The notes under the pieces: generated by a model | Databases searched by the model: none | Seen by the model: the letters and a program-made list of their open reading frames with translations, nothing else | Told to the model about the DNA's origin: nothing | From: Paenibacillus_AR mesotrionivorans | Lineage (GTDB): Bacteria > Bacillota > Bacilli > Paenibacillales > NBRC-103111 | Direction of reading: 5' to 3' | Assembly (NCBI RefSeq): GCF_046098205.1 | Contig: NZ_JBJURJ010000015.1 | Coordinates: 62,001 to 126,000 of the forward strand | DNA: 64,000 nucleotides | Position numbers and translations under genes: made by a program | In this document: piece after piece, positions 53,428 to 62,125 of the stretch | Layout of the letters: the number at the start of each line of letters is the position of its first letter | How positions within the stretch are numbered: the stretch's first letter is position 1

Positions 53428-54144
53428 ATGCTTCCCAGAGTGACCATTGTCATTCCATTTTATAATGATCCCTACGTGGAACAGGCCATCTCCAGCGCCC
53501 TTGGGCAAACCTACCCTAACCTGGAGGTTATCGTCGTGGATGATGGCTCCACCCTGTACCAGGACAGAATCAATCCCTTCGTCTCCCGGGTCCATTATTT
53601 GGGCAAAGCCAACGGAGGAACAGCCAGCGCCATCAATCACGGTGTCCGGATGTCCTCCGGCGATTATATCGCCTGGCTCAGCTCCGACGATTTGTTCTAT
53701 CCCCACAAAATTGCCCGCCAGCTGGCATTTATGCAGCAATATAATTCCCTCCTGTCCTTTACCGCCTTCGACCAGATCAACGAATTGGGGCATGTGACGG
53801 CTCACGCACAAGCAGCCCGTTATCCTTCTCAAAGCGACTTCATCCGGGCTTTCGCAACCTGTGATCCCATCAACGGCTGCACCGTTATGTTCAGAAAGGA
53901 ATTGGTGGCGCGGGTAGGCCTGTTCGACGAGAGCCTGCGGTATACCCAGGATTATGAGTATTGGATCCGTGCGCTGCTGTGCGGGGTAAACATACATTTT
54001 CTGGATGAACCCTTAACCAAGTACCGTTGGCATGACCAAATGGGAACCATGCGGTATCAACCGCATATTCTGGCGGAAGTCCAGGCTGTGCAGAATACCT
54101 TCCGCCACCGGCTGGAGGCGCTGGCTTTGGCAACGCCGTATTAA
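53428..54144 (+). CDS. GT2-family glycosyltransferase, tandem copy 1
   Basis: 238 residues: VTIVIPFYNDPYVEQAI, VIVVDDGST, the metal site WLSSDDLFYP, and INGCTVMFRKEL. It lacks membrane helices. The next gene is a clear tandem paralogue. Confidence 0.87.
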   Translation: MLPRVTIVIPFYNDPYVEQAISSALGQTYPNLEVIVVDDGSTLYQDRINPFVSRVHYLGKANGGTASAINHGVRMSSGDYIAWLSSDDLFYPHKIARQLAFMQQYNSLLSFTAFDQINELGHVTAHAQAARYPSQSDFIRAFATCDPINGCTVMFRKELVARVGLFDESLRYTQDYEYWIRALLCGVNIHFLDEPLTKYRWHDQMGTMRYQPHILAEVQAVQNTFRHRLEALALATPY

Positions 54145-54155
54145 GGAGGTGCGGC

Positions 54156-54866
54156 ATGAATCCGAAGGTAACGGTCGTCATTCCCTTTTACAACTGTCCA
54201 TATATCGGGCGGGCCATCCAAAGCGTGGTGGACCAGAGTTATCCAAATCTGGAGATTATCGTGGTGGATGACGGCTCGACCCGGCATATGGAGCTGATTA
54301 CACCTTACGCAGGCCGCCTTCTCTATTACCGCAAGGGCAACGGCGGAACAGCCAGCGCCATGAATTTCGGTATCCTCAAGGCCACCGGCGAGTACGTGAC
54401 CTGGTTGAGCTCGGATGATATGTATAAGCCGGGTAAGGTGGCCCGCCAGCTGGAATTTATGAGGCGCAGCCATGCGGAGTTTTCCTTCACCGCCTACGCC
54501 GTCATGGATAAGGACGATGTAGTGACGGAGAGCTTCGCCGGCACACCCATCACGCAGCACGACGATATTTACCGGCTGCTTGCCAACTACAACCCCATTA
54601 ACGGCTGTACCATGATGTGCAAAAGAGAGCTGTTTTTCAAATACGGCTTGTTTAACGAAAGCCTGCCATACACCCAGGATTATGAGATGTGGCTGCGGCT
54701 GACGGTTAACGGCGTCAAGCTGCACTATTTGCCGGAGGCATTGACGATTTACCGGTTTCATGACCAAATGGGCTCTATCCGCTACCGGCCGGAACTGCTG
54801 GAGGAGTTCTTCCGGGTGCATGCGGTTTATAAGGACCGGATGCAGCAATTGCTTGAACGCCTGTAA
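54156..54866 (+). CDS. GT2-family glycosyltransferase, tandem copy 2
   Basis: 236 residues with the same segments as its neighbour: VTVVIPFYNCPYIGRAI, WLSSDDMYKP, INGCTMMCKREL and YTQDYEMWLR. The DD metal site is intact in both copies, so both may be active with different specificities. TAAGGAGG lies between the genes. Confidence 0.87.
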   Translation: MNPKVTVVIPFYNCPYIGRAIQSVVDQSYPNLEIIVVDDGSTRHMELITPYAGRLLYYRKGNGGTASAMNFGILKATGEYVTWLSSDDMYKPGKVARQLEFMRRSHAEFSFTAYAVMDKDDVVTESFAGTPITQHDDIYRLLANYNPINGCTMMCKRELFFKYGLFNESLPYTQDYEMWLRLTVNGVKLHYLPEALTIYRFHDQMGSIRYRPELLEEFFRVHAVYKDRMQQLLERL

Positions 54867-54885
54867 CGGCGAGGAGGAACCATGA

Positions 54886-56115
54886 ATGAAAATATTGTTG
54901 GCGACCTATTGGCTGATTCCGCATATCGGCGGCGTGTGGACCTTCATGAACCAAATCCGGAACAGGCTGGAGCGGATGGGGCATGAGGTGGATGTGCTGG
55001 GGAACAGTCCCGACTACAAAAGCTTTCACCTCTATAACAAGGGGATTTCCTTGGACAAAAAATATTTGTCTCCCATGCTGGAGACGAAGCTGAATGCAAA
55101 CCTCTTCCCCCATCTGTTCGAGCAGCCGGTCATCTGGCAGAACGAGTATGACCGCTATTGCATGGAGCTCTCCGCCGCTTACTTCGGGCTGGAGCAATAT
55201 GATGTGATCCACACCCAGGATGTGATTTCAGCCCGTGCTTTGGCCCGGGTCAAGCCGAAGGGGACGCCGCTGGTATCCCATATTCACGGCTCGGTAGCCA
55301 CGGAGATGTTCTCCCACTTCAAGCTGCATCCGGAGCTGGGCATCCATGAGAACAGCCCGGCCTATAACTATTTCAAAGCAATGGAGTATTATGGGGCTTC
55401 CGGGACAGATCTGTCCATTACAGCCAACCATTGGCAGCGGGATATGCTGGTCAGCCAATTCGGGGTGCCTGCGGAAAAGGTGGCAGTATTCCAATACGGG
55501 CTGGATACGGGGCCTTTCTGGGAGAAGGTTGCCGCCGGCACCGATACTGTGCGTCCCCCAGGCAAAAAGGTGATTATTTTTCCGGCCCGCCTGGTTTTTA
55601 TCAAGGGTGTCCATATTCTGATCGATGCGCTGGCCACATTGAAGCAAGCCCGGTCTGACTGGGTTTGCTGGATTGTGGGGGACGGGGACCAGCGGGCGGC
55701 TCTGGAGGACCAGACCCGGAGGCTTGGCCTCCAGCAGGAGGTGGCCTTTTTGGGCAACCGCTCCGATGTCCCCGCCTTGCTCAGCCAATCGGACATTTTT
55801 GTACATTGCTGTCTCCAGGATAACCAGCCTTTTTCGGTAATGGAGGCCCAGATGGCGGGTTTGCCTGTTCTGGTATCCTCTGCCGCCGGTCTGCCTGAGA
55901 TGGTGGAGCATGGGGTGACCGGCATGATCTCTCCAGTGGGGGACCCGGTAACGCTCTTCCAGCAGCTCAGGCAGCTGTTGGAGGAGGATGACTTCAGAAC
56001 CGCATTGGGGCAGCAGGCTCAAACCTGGGCCCGCAGCCACTGGTCTCTGGATCTGATGATCGGGCGTCTGTTGGATGTGTACCGGAAGGTCATGGAGACT
56101 TCAGGCAAGGTTTGA
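54886..56115 (+). CDS. GT4-family glycosyltransferase
   Basis: 409 residues. N-terminal GIGGVW-like loop (LIPHIGGVWTFMNQI), VIIFPARLVFIKGVHILIDAL between domains, and QPFSVMEAQMAGLPVLVS, where the usual first Glu of E-x7-E is replaced within NQPFSVMEA. GAGGAGG precedes the ATG. Confidence 0.85.
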   Translation: MKILLATYWLIPHIGGVWTFMNQIRNRLERMGHEVDVLGNSPDYKSFHLYNKGISLDKKYLSPMLETKLNANLFPHLFEQPVIWQNEYDRYCMELSAAYFGLEQYDVIHTQDVISARALARVKPKGTPLVSHIHGSVATEMFSHFKLHPELGIHENSPAYNYFKAMEYYGASGTDLSITANHWQRDMLVSQFGVPAEKVAVFQYGLDTGPFWEKVAAGTDTVRPPGKKVIIFPARLVFIKGVHILIDALATLKQARSDWVCWIVGDGDQRAALEDQTRRLGLQQEVAFLGNRSDVPALLSQSDIFVHCCLQDNQPFSVMEAQMAGLPVLVSSAAGLPEMVEHGVTGMISPVGDPVTLFQQLRQLLEEDDFRTALGQQAQTWARSHWSLDLMIGRLLDVYRKVMETSGKV

Positions 56116-56139
56116 CAGAGGATTGAAGGAGGTTGAGGC

Positions 56140-56313
56140 ATGCAGGAGGACAGATTTAAGGTGCTCGGGGATCTGTATAACCGGAGATTTGCCATTCAAA
56201 CCAGCGATCCCCTATGGGTGGATTATTACGTGTGGAACCGGATTTATTCCGGATTGCCCAAGGATTACCTGCTTCCGGATATGGCGATCTATACCTTTTT
56301 ACCGCAAAAATGA
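56140..56313 (+). CDS. 57-residue hypothetical protein
   Basis: A short gene with GAAGGAGG exactly placed before ATG 56140 and stop TGA at 56311. It encodes MQEDRFKVLGDLYNRRF and continues with several Tyr and Trp residues to YTFLPQK. It fits tightly between the GT4 and methyltransferase genes, with 24 and 15 bases of spacing. I do not recognise a family; it could be a small partner of either neighbour. Confidence 0.65.
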   Translation: MQEDRFKVLGDLYNRRFAIQTSDPLWVDYYVWNRIYSGLPKDYLLPDMAIYTFLPQK

Positions 56314-56328
56314 GAGGAGGACCAAACA

Positions 56329-56916
56329 GTGAACAACTATTGGGAGCATGTCAATCCTAAGGAATTTCTGCAATCAGCCAATGAAGGGTACAACAAGCCG
56401 GTCCGGCAATTGTACAGAGCTTTGCTTAACCAGCTGAATATTAACCGGATGCTTGAGGTTGGATGTGGACCCGGTGTGGATTATGTCGGTGCCGTCAGCA
56501 GCCGGCCCGCTATTGACTATACTGGTGTGGACATGACCCAGAATATGGTGGATTACTGCACGAGCCAATATCCCGGAGGTACCTTCCTACAGGGCGACAT
56601 TCACAAACTGCCGTTTCAGGATGGGAGCTTCGAGCTGGTATATTGCAAGGATGTGCTGAATCATCTGCAGGATTGGGGGACCGGCTTCTCCGAGCTGCAC
56701 CGGGTCAGCTCCAAATATGTTCTGGTCAATTTCTTCTACGGACTGAGCTCTACCACATTCAGCGGTGTGGAGCATCATGATGGCTTTCTCAACCATTGGG
56801 TGGATTGGAATGAGGTGATGACGCAGATTTTTGCCTTCATGCCTGTAGCCATCAATGTGTATCCTCTGGATTGCAATCCCAATGAAGAAACGATGATTCT
56901 GATCCAGAAGAAATAA
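56329..56916 (+). CDS. Class I SAM-dependent methyltransferase
   Basis: 195 residues from GTG with GAGGAGG upstream. SAM motif I is LEVGCGPGVDYVG, with the acidic YTGVDMTQ after it and the motif IV-like VYCKDVLNH. Probably a sugar or glycan O-methyltransferase given its place among the glycosyltransferases. Confidence 0.83.
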   Translation: MNNYWEHVNPKEFLQSANEGYNKPVRQLYRALLNQLNINRMLEVGCGPGVDYVGAVSSRPAIDYTGVDMTQNMVDYCTSQYPGGTFLQGDIHKLPFQDGSFELVYCKDVLNHLQDWGTGFSELHRVSSKYVLVNFFYGLSSTTFSGVEHHDGFLNHWVDWNEVMTQIFAFMPVAINVYPLDCNPNEETMILIQKK

Positions 56917-56944
56917 CAGGGGGGCGGTCGCAGACGTCCTCATA

Positions 56945-56999
56945 CAATCGGCCAGCGCAACCGCCGGAGTCAGGACTGCCGGGGAGCGCTGGCCGATTG
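56945..56999. terminator. Bidirectional terminator between convergent genes
   Basis: CAATCGGCCAGCGC (56945-56958) and GCGCTGGCCGATTG (56986-56999) are perfect 14-base inverted arms. Convergent genes end on either side. Confidence 0.75.
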
Positions 57000-57007
57000 T
57001 GTGTGGA

Positions 57008-57640
57008 TCAGGAGGTTCGCAGCTGGATGCCGCTTAAGATTTTCTCCCAATAATAGTGGTTGCCTTCCCATTTGTCCTGGCCGGGAAGCTGAATGGAGCA
57101 GATCCGGCGCAGAGGCCAGTTATTCTCCATCAGGGCTACCACATTGGGGTCATGCTGGATCAGCAGCACCTTGAAGTCCTTCTTAACCAGCTTGGAGAGC
57201 ACCATCTCCAGCTCTCTGGCCTGCTCGTAGGTTCCTTCCGTCCGGATGAACAGAATGTGGTCGGCCGTCTCCATTTTTTCCAGGAAACGCGCCACTCTCC
57301 GGTCGTACTTGGCCTTGATTTCGGGGTAGGCCGCCAGATGGGGCGGGAAGTTGTTGGCGGTAAAAAAATCATGGTTGGACAGACAATTGTACTGCTGCTC
57401 CAGCACCAGATAAAGCTTGTCGCTGGCATTGCCTACCACCTTCAGATTGGGATAGTCCATAAATCCGGCAAACCGGTTGGCCAACAATCGGTTGACGTCC
57501 GACAGATTGTAGGAGGCCATCCAGTCCAGCACACCGGCGTAAGGCCGGAGGTTATACTTTTCCAATTGAATGGAAGCCAGGCATAAATCACCCAGGCTGA
57601 ATATGGCGTCATATTCGCCTCTCAAATCGCTCAACTTCAC
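57008..57640 (-). CDS. DUF1796 putative papain-like cysteine peptidase
   Basis: 210 residues from GTG on the minus strand, with AAGGAG upstream. The N-terminal IFSLGDLCLASIQLEKY holds the predicted catalytic Cys, followed by LDWMAS, both typical of the DUF1796 family. No biochemical role is established for the family. It is the only minus-strand gene between 33.7 and 59.7 kb. Confidence 0.8.
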   Translation of the reverse strand: MKLSDLRGEYDAIFSLGDLCLASIQLEKYNLRPYAGVLDWMASYNLSDVNRLLANRFAGFMDYPNLKVVGNASDKLYLVLEQQYNCLSNHDFFTANNFPPHLAAYPEIKAKYDRRVARFLEKMETADHILFIRTEGTYEQARELEMVLSKLVKKDFKVLLIQHDPNVVALMENNWPLRRICSIQLPGQDKWEGNHYYWEKILSGIQLRTS

Positions 57641-57827
57641 GTCGGCTCGCTCCTTTGCAAGGGAATGGTATAAGATGCCTTTCTTTTATAGTAAATGCGC
57701 CGCCGTTGTCCCGTGATTGTACACTTATAGACTACAGTGAAATAAATCTATTCATCTCGGCCGCTCTTCACCTTAAGAAGTTGGGTTCTCCCACTCCATG
57801 AATGCCCTGCCGTTGTTTGCCCTTATG

Positions 57828-57836
57828 CATAAAGTA
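57828..57836 (+). promoter_or_regulatory. Candidate sigma-K -10 for the 111-residue protein
   Basis: CATAAAGTA matches CATA-N3-TA, 55 bases before the TTG start. The -35 is not convincing. Confidence 0.3.
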
Positions 57837-57891
57837 ATAAGAGAGAATTCCAATGAAGCGCCATGTGTCTCTATAAAAGGAGGTTGTCGGC

Positions 57892-58227
57892 TTGTCCATC
57901 ATGCGTTTGGAAACAATGCCAGGCGGGAAGATCGACTCAAACTATATTACGTCCATGGACCTGTCGGTACAGAATCTGGGTGCGGAGGAGTTTGATTTTC
58001 TCCTGCATATGTACTATAACGGTGCGGTCGGGTATGTGGCGCTGCATCATGTGCCAGCGTACGGCTCCGTATGGGTGCCGGATATTCCTACCAATCTGAT
58101 TCCCTTCTCCATGCTGCTGGTGACCAATATCAATTCGTATGCCACGACGGGCATTATTACCTACGCCAAGTTCAACGGTAATGTGGTGGCCGTTTACAGC
58201 CAGGAGGATTTTATTCGATTGCCTTAA
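57892..58227 (+). CDS. Small hypothetical beta-rich protein
   Basis: 111 residues from TTG 57892, with AAAGGAGG eight bases upstream; ATG 57901 is the alternative but too far from that site. No signal peptide, helix or Cys. The pattern (VGYVALHHVPAYGSVWVPDI, TGIITYAKFNGNVVAVYS) is that of beta strands. It precedes a glycosyltransferase, as the other small beta-rich genes neighbour them. Function unknown. Confidence 0.6.
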   Translation: MSIMRLETMPGGKIDSNYITSMDLSVQNLGAEEFDFLLHMYYNGAVGYVALHHVPAYGSVWVPDIPTNLIPFSMLLVTNINSYATTGIITYAKFNGNVVAVYSQEDFIRLP

Positions 58228-58252
58228 AAAGGGAGGAGGGGAGCCCAACGTT

Positions 58253-59314
58253 ATGAAGGTATTGTTCGTATATTACGTGCCCAGCGGAGGGGTAGAGACA
58301 CTAAACCGGGAGCGGTGCCGCGCCCTCCGGAATGTTGGCATCGAAGGGCATTGCCTGTATTACCGGTGGGGGGCGGGACTGCAGAATTCAACGGATTTCC
58401 CGGTATACGTCACCACGGATGACATTGCAGTCAAGCATATTCTGGATACCTACCAGTTCGATGCAGTGGTCGCCGTCACTGACCATTTGGCCTTTCCCCG
58501 GCTGCGCCTCTTGGGATATACCGGCAAGCTGGTGCTGGAAATCCAGGGCTACGGCCCCAAACACGTGGCCCGCGAGCAGCTGACTCTGGCAGCCCCTTAT
58601 ATCGATGCGTATGCCAACGGGCTGCTCAATCCTTGTACTCCCCACATTGATGCCTTGTTCAGCGAGCTGTTTCCCGGCAAGCCTCAATTTAAGTTCAACA
58701 ATTGCTTCGATCATACCCGCTTCACTTACCGGGAAGCGCCGAAGCATGATGCTCCTATCATGGCCTGGCTGGGGCGGATTGAGGATAACAAGAACTGGAG
58801 GGAATTCCTGCATATCGGCCACCAGCTGGCGGAGCAGGTTCCCAATCTGGAGATGTGGATGTTCGAGGATCACACGCTCTCCCAACCGGAGGAGCGGGAG
58901 AAATTCATGGAGCTGATCAGCAAGCTGAATCTGGGCAAACGTCTGACGGTGCGCTCCAATGTGCCCCATGCACAAATGCAGCATTATTTCTCTGTCATCG
59001 GCGATTCCGGCGGTTTCCTCTGTTCGACTTCCAAGGTAGAGGGTGCGCCATATGCGCTTCTGGAGGCGATGAGCTGCCGCTGCCCTGTGCTCACCAGCAA
59101 TTCCGACGGTGTTTCCACCTCCATCTACCATAATCTGACGGGTAAGTATTATCATTTGGGCGATATCTCCCATGCCGTTGCCGAAGCGAAGGAATTGATG
59201 GGCAACAAGGGGCTGCGGGAGGCTATCCGGGCCGGCGCCCAGCAGCATGTAGTGAATAACTTCAATCCGGATCTGTATTGCCGCCAATTTACCGGCATGC
59301 TCCAATCCTTGTGA
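58253..59314 (+). CDS. GT4-family glycosyltransferase
   Basis: 353 residues. N-terminal YYVPSGGVETLNRERCRAL (the GGVE loop of GT4 enzymes), MAWLGRIEDNKNWREFL between domains, and CSTSKVEGAPYALLEAMSCRCPVLTS with E-x7-E. The start at ATG 58253 is favoured by GGGAGGAGGGG upstream and by the natural first strand KVLFVYYV. Confidence 0.85.
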   Translation: MKVLFVYYVPSGGVETLNRERCRALRNVGIEGHCLYYRWGAGLQNSTDFPVYVTTDDIAVKHILDTYQFDAVVAVTDHLAFPRLRLLGYTGKLVLEIQGYGPKHVAREQLTLAAPYIDAYANGLLNPCTPHIDALFSELFPGKPQFKFNNCFDHTRFTYREAPKHDAPIMAWLGRIEDNKNWREFLHIGHQLAEQVPNLEMWMFEDHTLSQPEEREKFMELISKLNLGKRLTVRSNVPHAQMQHYFSVIGDSGGFLCSTSKVEGAPYALLEAMSCRCPVLTSNSDGVSTSIYHNLTGKYYHLGDISHAVAEAKELMGNKGLREAIRAGAQQHVVNNFNPDLYCRQFTGMLQSL

Positions 59315-59324
59315 GGTGATAATG

Positions 59325-59714
59325 ATGCATAAAAAATCAGGCTACAAAACAGAAGCGAAAAAAGGGGAGTTTCAGCCCTTTCCCGTTGGGGCAAGTGAAA
59401 TTGTGCTGACCTCTGTAACCTTGTCCGGCCTGGTGCCGGCGGACCGGGTGCTGCTGCTGCTGGAGATCGGCTGGGATAAGCCGTTGAATTGGGATATGGG
59501 CGAGCTGGATATCAGAATCCGCAGAAATTCAGCCATGGGTCCTGTCATATACCAGATGACGGAGGGCTGCTTCTTTAAAGCCCACACCCGGACCAAATAC
59601 GAGGAAAGCGGGCAAACCGGCACGGTTTCCTATTTCCTCACCGTTGCCTCTCCCGAATTAAAGGCGAGGATTGTCGGGCCTTATGGGCTGGAGGGAGCGG
59701 TTTACGGCGCCTGA
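59325..59714 (+). CDS. Small hypothetical protein, possibly spore-surface
   Basis: 129 residues. Lys-rich first 15 residues, then alternating hydrophobic segments (SEIVLTSVTLSGLV, RVLLLLEIGW) suggesting a beta-sandwich. The RBS GAGGTGAT lies directly before ATGATG; I chose the second. Adjacent to a glycosyltransferase and closed by a terminator. No recognised family. Confidence 0.6.
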   Translation: MHKKSGYKTEAKKGEFQPFPVGASEIVLTSVTLSGLVPADRVLLLLEIGWDKPLNWDMGELDIRIRRNSAMGPVIYQMTEGCFFKAHTRTKYEESGQTGTVSYFLTVASPELKARIVGPYGLEGAVYGA

Positions 59715-59756
59715 AGCAAGCAGCTCCCCTAAGCCTGCATACAGATCGCCTCAAAG

Positions 59757-59785
59757 AAAAACGGCCCGCTGCGGGCCGTTTTTTC
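59757..59785. terminator. Bidirectional terminator
   Basis: ACGGCCC (59761-59767) and GGGCCGT (59773-59779) form the stem, with A-run before and T-run after, serving the convergent genes on both sides. Confidence 0.92.
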
Positions 59786-59790
59786 TGCGC

Positions 59791-60723
59791 TTATTCCGTC
59801 CGGCTGCCGGGGGAGGGAAACCAGTGGCGGTAGGTTTCGGCAAGTCCCTGCGGGAAGCTGACGGAGGGCTGCCAGTGGAGATGCTTCTGCGCCTTGGCGC
59901 TGTCCAGACAGCTGTGCCGGATATCTCCGGGCCGGGCCGGCCCATACTCCACCGGAACCTCTGCCGGATGCAGCTCCTTGAGAAGCTGGGCGATCTGATT
60001 GACAGAGGTGGTGTTCCCGGTGCTGATCTGGAAGGTGTCTCCGTCGCCTGCATCCACCGCAGCCAGATTGGCTGCCACCACATCCTTGACGTAGATGAAG
60101 TCTCTGGTCTGGCCGCCGTCCCCGTGAATGCGCAAGGGTTTGTTTTTGGCCAGCTTCTCCATGAACAGGGCAATAACGCCACCCTCGCCCTTGGCCGTTT
60201 GGCCGGGACCGTAGACATTGCCGTACCGCAGGACGGTATAGGGCAGGCCATGCAGGCGGCGGAACACCTCCAGATATTGCTCCCCGGCCCATTTGGACAT
60301 GCCATAGAAGGAGATGGGCTGGGGAGAATCCCACTCGGTGATTTTGTCCTTGCTCAATTCCCCGTAAACGGCGGAAGTGGAGGAGAAAATCAGCTTGCGG
60401 GCCTGTGCCGCCACACATGCCTTGAGAATCCGTGCCGTGCCGGTGATGTTGATGGCAGCATCCGTATCCGGTTCCTTGATGGAACGCTGCACATCCGCTT
60501 GGGCGGCCAGGTGGAATACGATGTCCGGCCGGATGTGGGCCATACGCTCCTCCACCTCCGGTTGGCGGATGTCCATCTGGTGAAGCGTTGCTCCCAGGGG
60601 AACCTTGGACGCATGGCCTGTGGACAGGTCATCCATTACATGGACCTCCCACTGCCGCTCCAAGAGCTCCCTGGCCAGGTGGGCGCCAATAAAACCGGCA
60701 CCTCCCGTGACTAGTGCTTTCAT
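59791..60723 (-). CDS. NAD-dependent nucleotide-sugar epimerase (GalE-like SDR)
   Basis: 310 residues with VTGGAGFIGAHLARELL, SSTSAVYG and FYGMSKWAGE (Y-x3-K), the extended-SDR pattern of UDP-hexose 4-epimerases. ATG 60723 has GGAGGAAA before it; longer frames extend into non-coding sequence. The C-terminal RPGDIRHSCLDSAKAQKHLHW is typical of this group. It probably supplies a galactose-type or uronate sugar to the glycan. Confidence 0.85.
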   Translation of the reverse strand: MKALVTGGAGFIGAHLARELLERQWEVHVMDDLSTGHASKVPLGATLHQMDIRQPEVEERMAHIRPDIVFHLAAQADVQRSIKEPDTDAAINITGTARILKACVAAQARKLIFSSTSAVYGELSKDKITEWDSPQPISFYGMSKWAGEQYLEVFRRLHGLPYTVLRYGNVYGPGQTAKGEGGVIALFMEKLAKNKPLRIHGDGGQTRDFIYVKDVVAANLAAVDAGDGDTFQISTGNTTSVNQIAQLLKELHPAEVPVEYGPARPGDIRHSCLDSAKAQKHLHWQPSVSFPQGLAETYRHWFPSPGSRTE

Positions 60724-60845
60724 GCCATTTCCTCCTTCGCAAGAAACAGGTCTCCCGTGCGCCGGACCAAGCATAAGCCTGCAAACAGACTCCTGCGGCG
60801 CCGATAGACTATCCTACGTGGCCTGCGTATGGCGCGTACAGGACA

Positions 60846-60870
60846 CCCGCCCGGTGCTGGCGGGATTTTT
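60846..60870 (+). terminator. Candidate terminator upstream of the small helical genes
   Basis: CCCGCC (60846-60851) pairs with GGCGGG (60859-60864), followed by ATTTTT. It would block transcription entering from upstream. CATATGCTG at 60928-60936 is a sigma-K-like -10 with one mismatch. Confidence 0.45.
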
Positions 60871-60987
60871 GAGCTGCGCGGAAGGAGGAGGGACAACGGT
60901 TGTTTTGTTCCCCTTTTTGGCCGGCTGCATATGCTGTGAATGACGGGTACACGGTTGCACATTTCCGAGAATAAAGGGAGTGAGGGA

Positions 60988-61275
60988 ATGAACGAACGCA
61001 TCGACTGGATCCTGCACCATATGGCCAAATCTCAACGGGAGCTGGCCCGCATTCTGAAGGCGGAGCGGGACTTGGCCTGTCATGCGGCAGGGCTGGTGAT
61101 CAATATACCCCACGCTCATATGGCCGGGGCCGGAGTGGAAGAAGTGAAGAGCCAGTCTATCGATCTGTCCAAGAACATTGCCGTGTACTTAAACGGCCTG
61201 GCAGATTTGGAGGACGCATTGGGGGACAATCTGGAGCCGGTGGTCAAGGAGCTTCAAGGCCAGGAGGAAGAATGA
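60988..61275 (+). CDS. Small helical protein, tandem paralogue 1
   Basis: 95 residues from ATG 60988, with AAAGGGAGTGAGGG upstream. Mostly helical: IDWILHHMAKSQRELARILKAE followed by VKSQSIDLSKNIAVYLNGLADLEDAL. The segment IL-x3-AKSQ-x2-LA-x-IL recurs in the next two genes. No known function; a spore-associated role is suggested by location only. Confidence 0.65.
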   Translation: MNERIDWILHHMAKSQRELARILKAERDLACHAAGLVINIPHAHMAGAGVEEVKSQSIDLSKNIAVYLNGLADLEDALGDNLEPVVKELQGQEEE

Positions 61276-61291
61276 GAGGAGGCGGCATTTC

Positions 61292-61624
61292 ATGAAACGC
61301 AGTGATACTCTACTCGACATGCTGGAATCATCGGCGCTGATGCAGGAGCATATCTCGGTTATTCTGGAAGCCAAGGCGCTGGAGGCGGAGCAGCGCCGGA
61401 GCTGGGTATGCGGGCACATGCGCGAAAACTGCTTTCCCGGCTGCGAGGAATTCCATAAGAATGCCCTGGAGCTGCATGAGAATATTGTGGAAGTGATTGC
61501 CGGTATTACGCGGATGGAGCAGGGGCTAGCCAAGAATCTGGGGATTCTGATCCAGAAGGCGGAATCGGAAGGGTCCGGAGGCGGTCTGGGGGATCTCTTC
61601 GGCGATTCGGGAGATGACGCATGA
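61292..61624 (+). CDS. Small helical protein, tandem paralogue 2
   Basis: 110 residues, with GAGGAGGCGG before the ATG. LLDMLESSALMQEHISVILEAK aligns with the first helix of its neighbours. It contains three Cys (CGHMRENCFPGC), absent from the other copies, and a Gly/Asp/Ser-rich acidic tail. Confidence 0.65.
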   Translation: MKRSDTLLDMLESSALMQEHISVILEAKALEAEQRRSWVCGHMRENCFPGCEEFHKNALELHENIVEVIAGITRMEQGLAKNLGILIQKAESEGSGGGLGDLFGDSGDDA

Positions 61625-61899
61625 CCCCCAAGGAGCGGGAGATGGAGATCCGGCTGGATATCCTCGGCTCCCTGGCCCGCAGCCAGCATGCCCTGGCGGA
61701 TATGCTGGAGGGCATCGCGGCTCTGACGCTGGAATCTCCCGAGGCTGCGGAGCAGGTCAGGCGTCAGGCTGAGGTGCTGGTCCGGCATCAGGCGGTGCTG
61801 GCGGAGAAGCTCTACGGCATCCGCATTTCCCGGCTGGTGAAGGGGAAACCCGGCAGGGTGTGGCTGTCCGCCAAGGTGAAGCGGGGCCGGCTGAAGTGA
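61621..61899 (+). CDS. Small helical protein, tandem paralogue 3
   Basis: 92 residues; the ATG overlaps the previous stop (ATGA). LDILGSLARSQHALADMLEGIA is the common helix; the tail is basic (KVKRGRLK), in contrast to the acidic tail of the copy before it. Confidence 0.65.
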   Translation: MTPKEREMEIRLDILGSLARSQHALADMLEGIAALTLESPEAAEQVRRQAEVLVRHQAVLAEKLYGIRISRLVKGKPGRVWLSAKVKRGRLK

Positions 61900-62017
61900 A
61901 GTGCAGTGTGGTGTTGTTTTCGAGCAGGCAGAGGCCGCGTGAGAGAGACGGACAAAAGTCGGGACTGAGGTATGGCTGAAGCAGAGAAGATTTGTGTGCC
62001 ATGCTAGTGGATGGGGG

Positions 62018-62047
62018 AGGGCGGGCCGCTGGACGGGCGCCCTTTTT
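62018..62047 (+). terminator. Candidate terminator after the helical genes
   Basis: AGGGCG (62018-62023) pairs with CGCCCT (62038-62043), followed by TTTT. Confidence 0.6.
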
Positions 62048-62080
62048 GTATATTTCCATCCGGTTTGCCGCCGCCTAAAC

Positions 62081-62124
62081 TGTACCTGCCCCGTACCTAT
62101 CTCGTACCTATCTCGTACCTGTCC
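62081..62124 (+). repeat. Four tandem 11-bp repeats
   Basis: TGTACCTGCCC, CGTACCTATCT, CGTACCTATCT and CGTACCTGTCC follow one another without gaps, just before dyad element F. Confidence 0.8.
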
Positions 62125-62125
62125 C

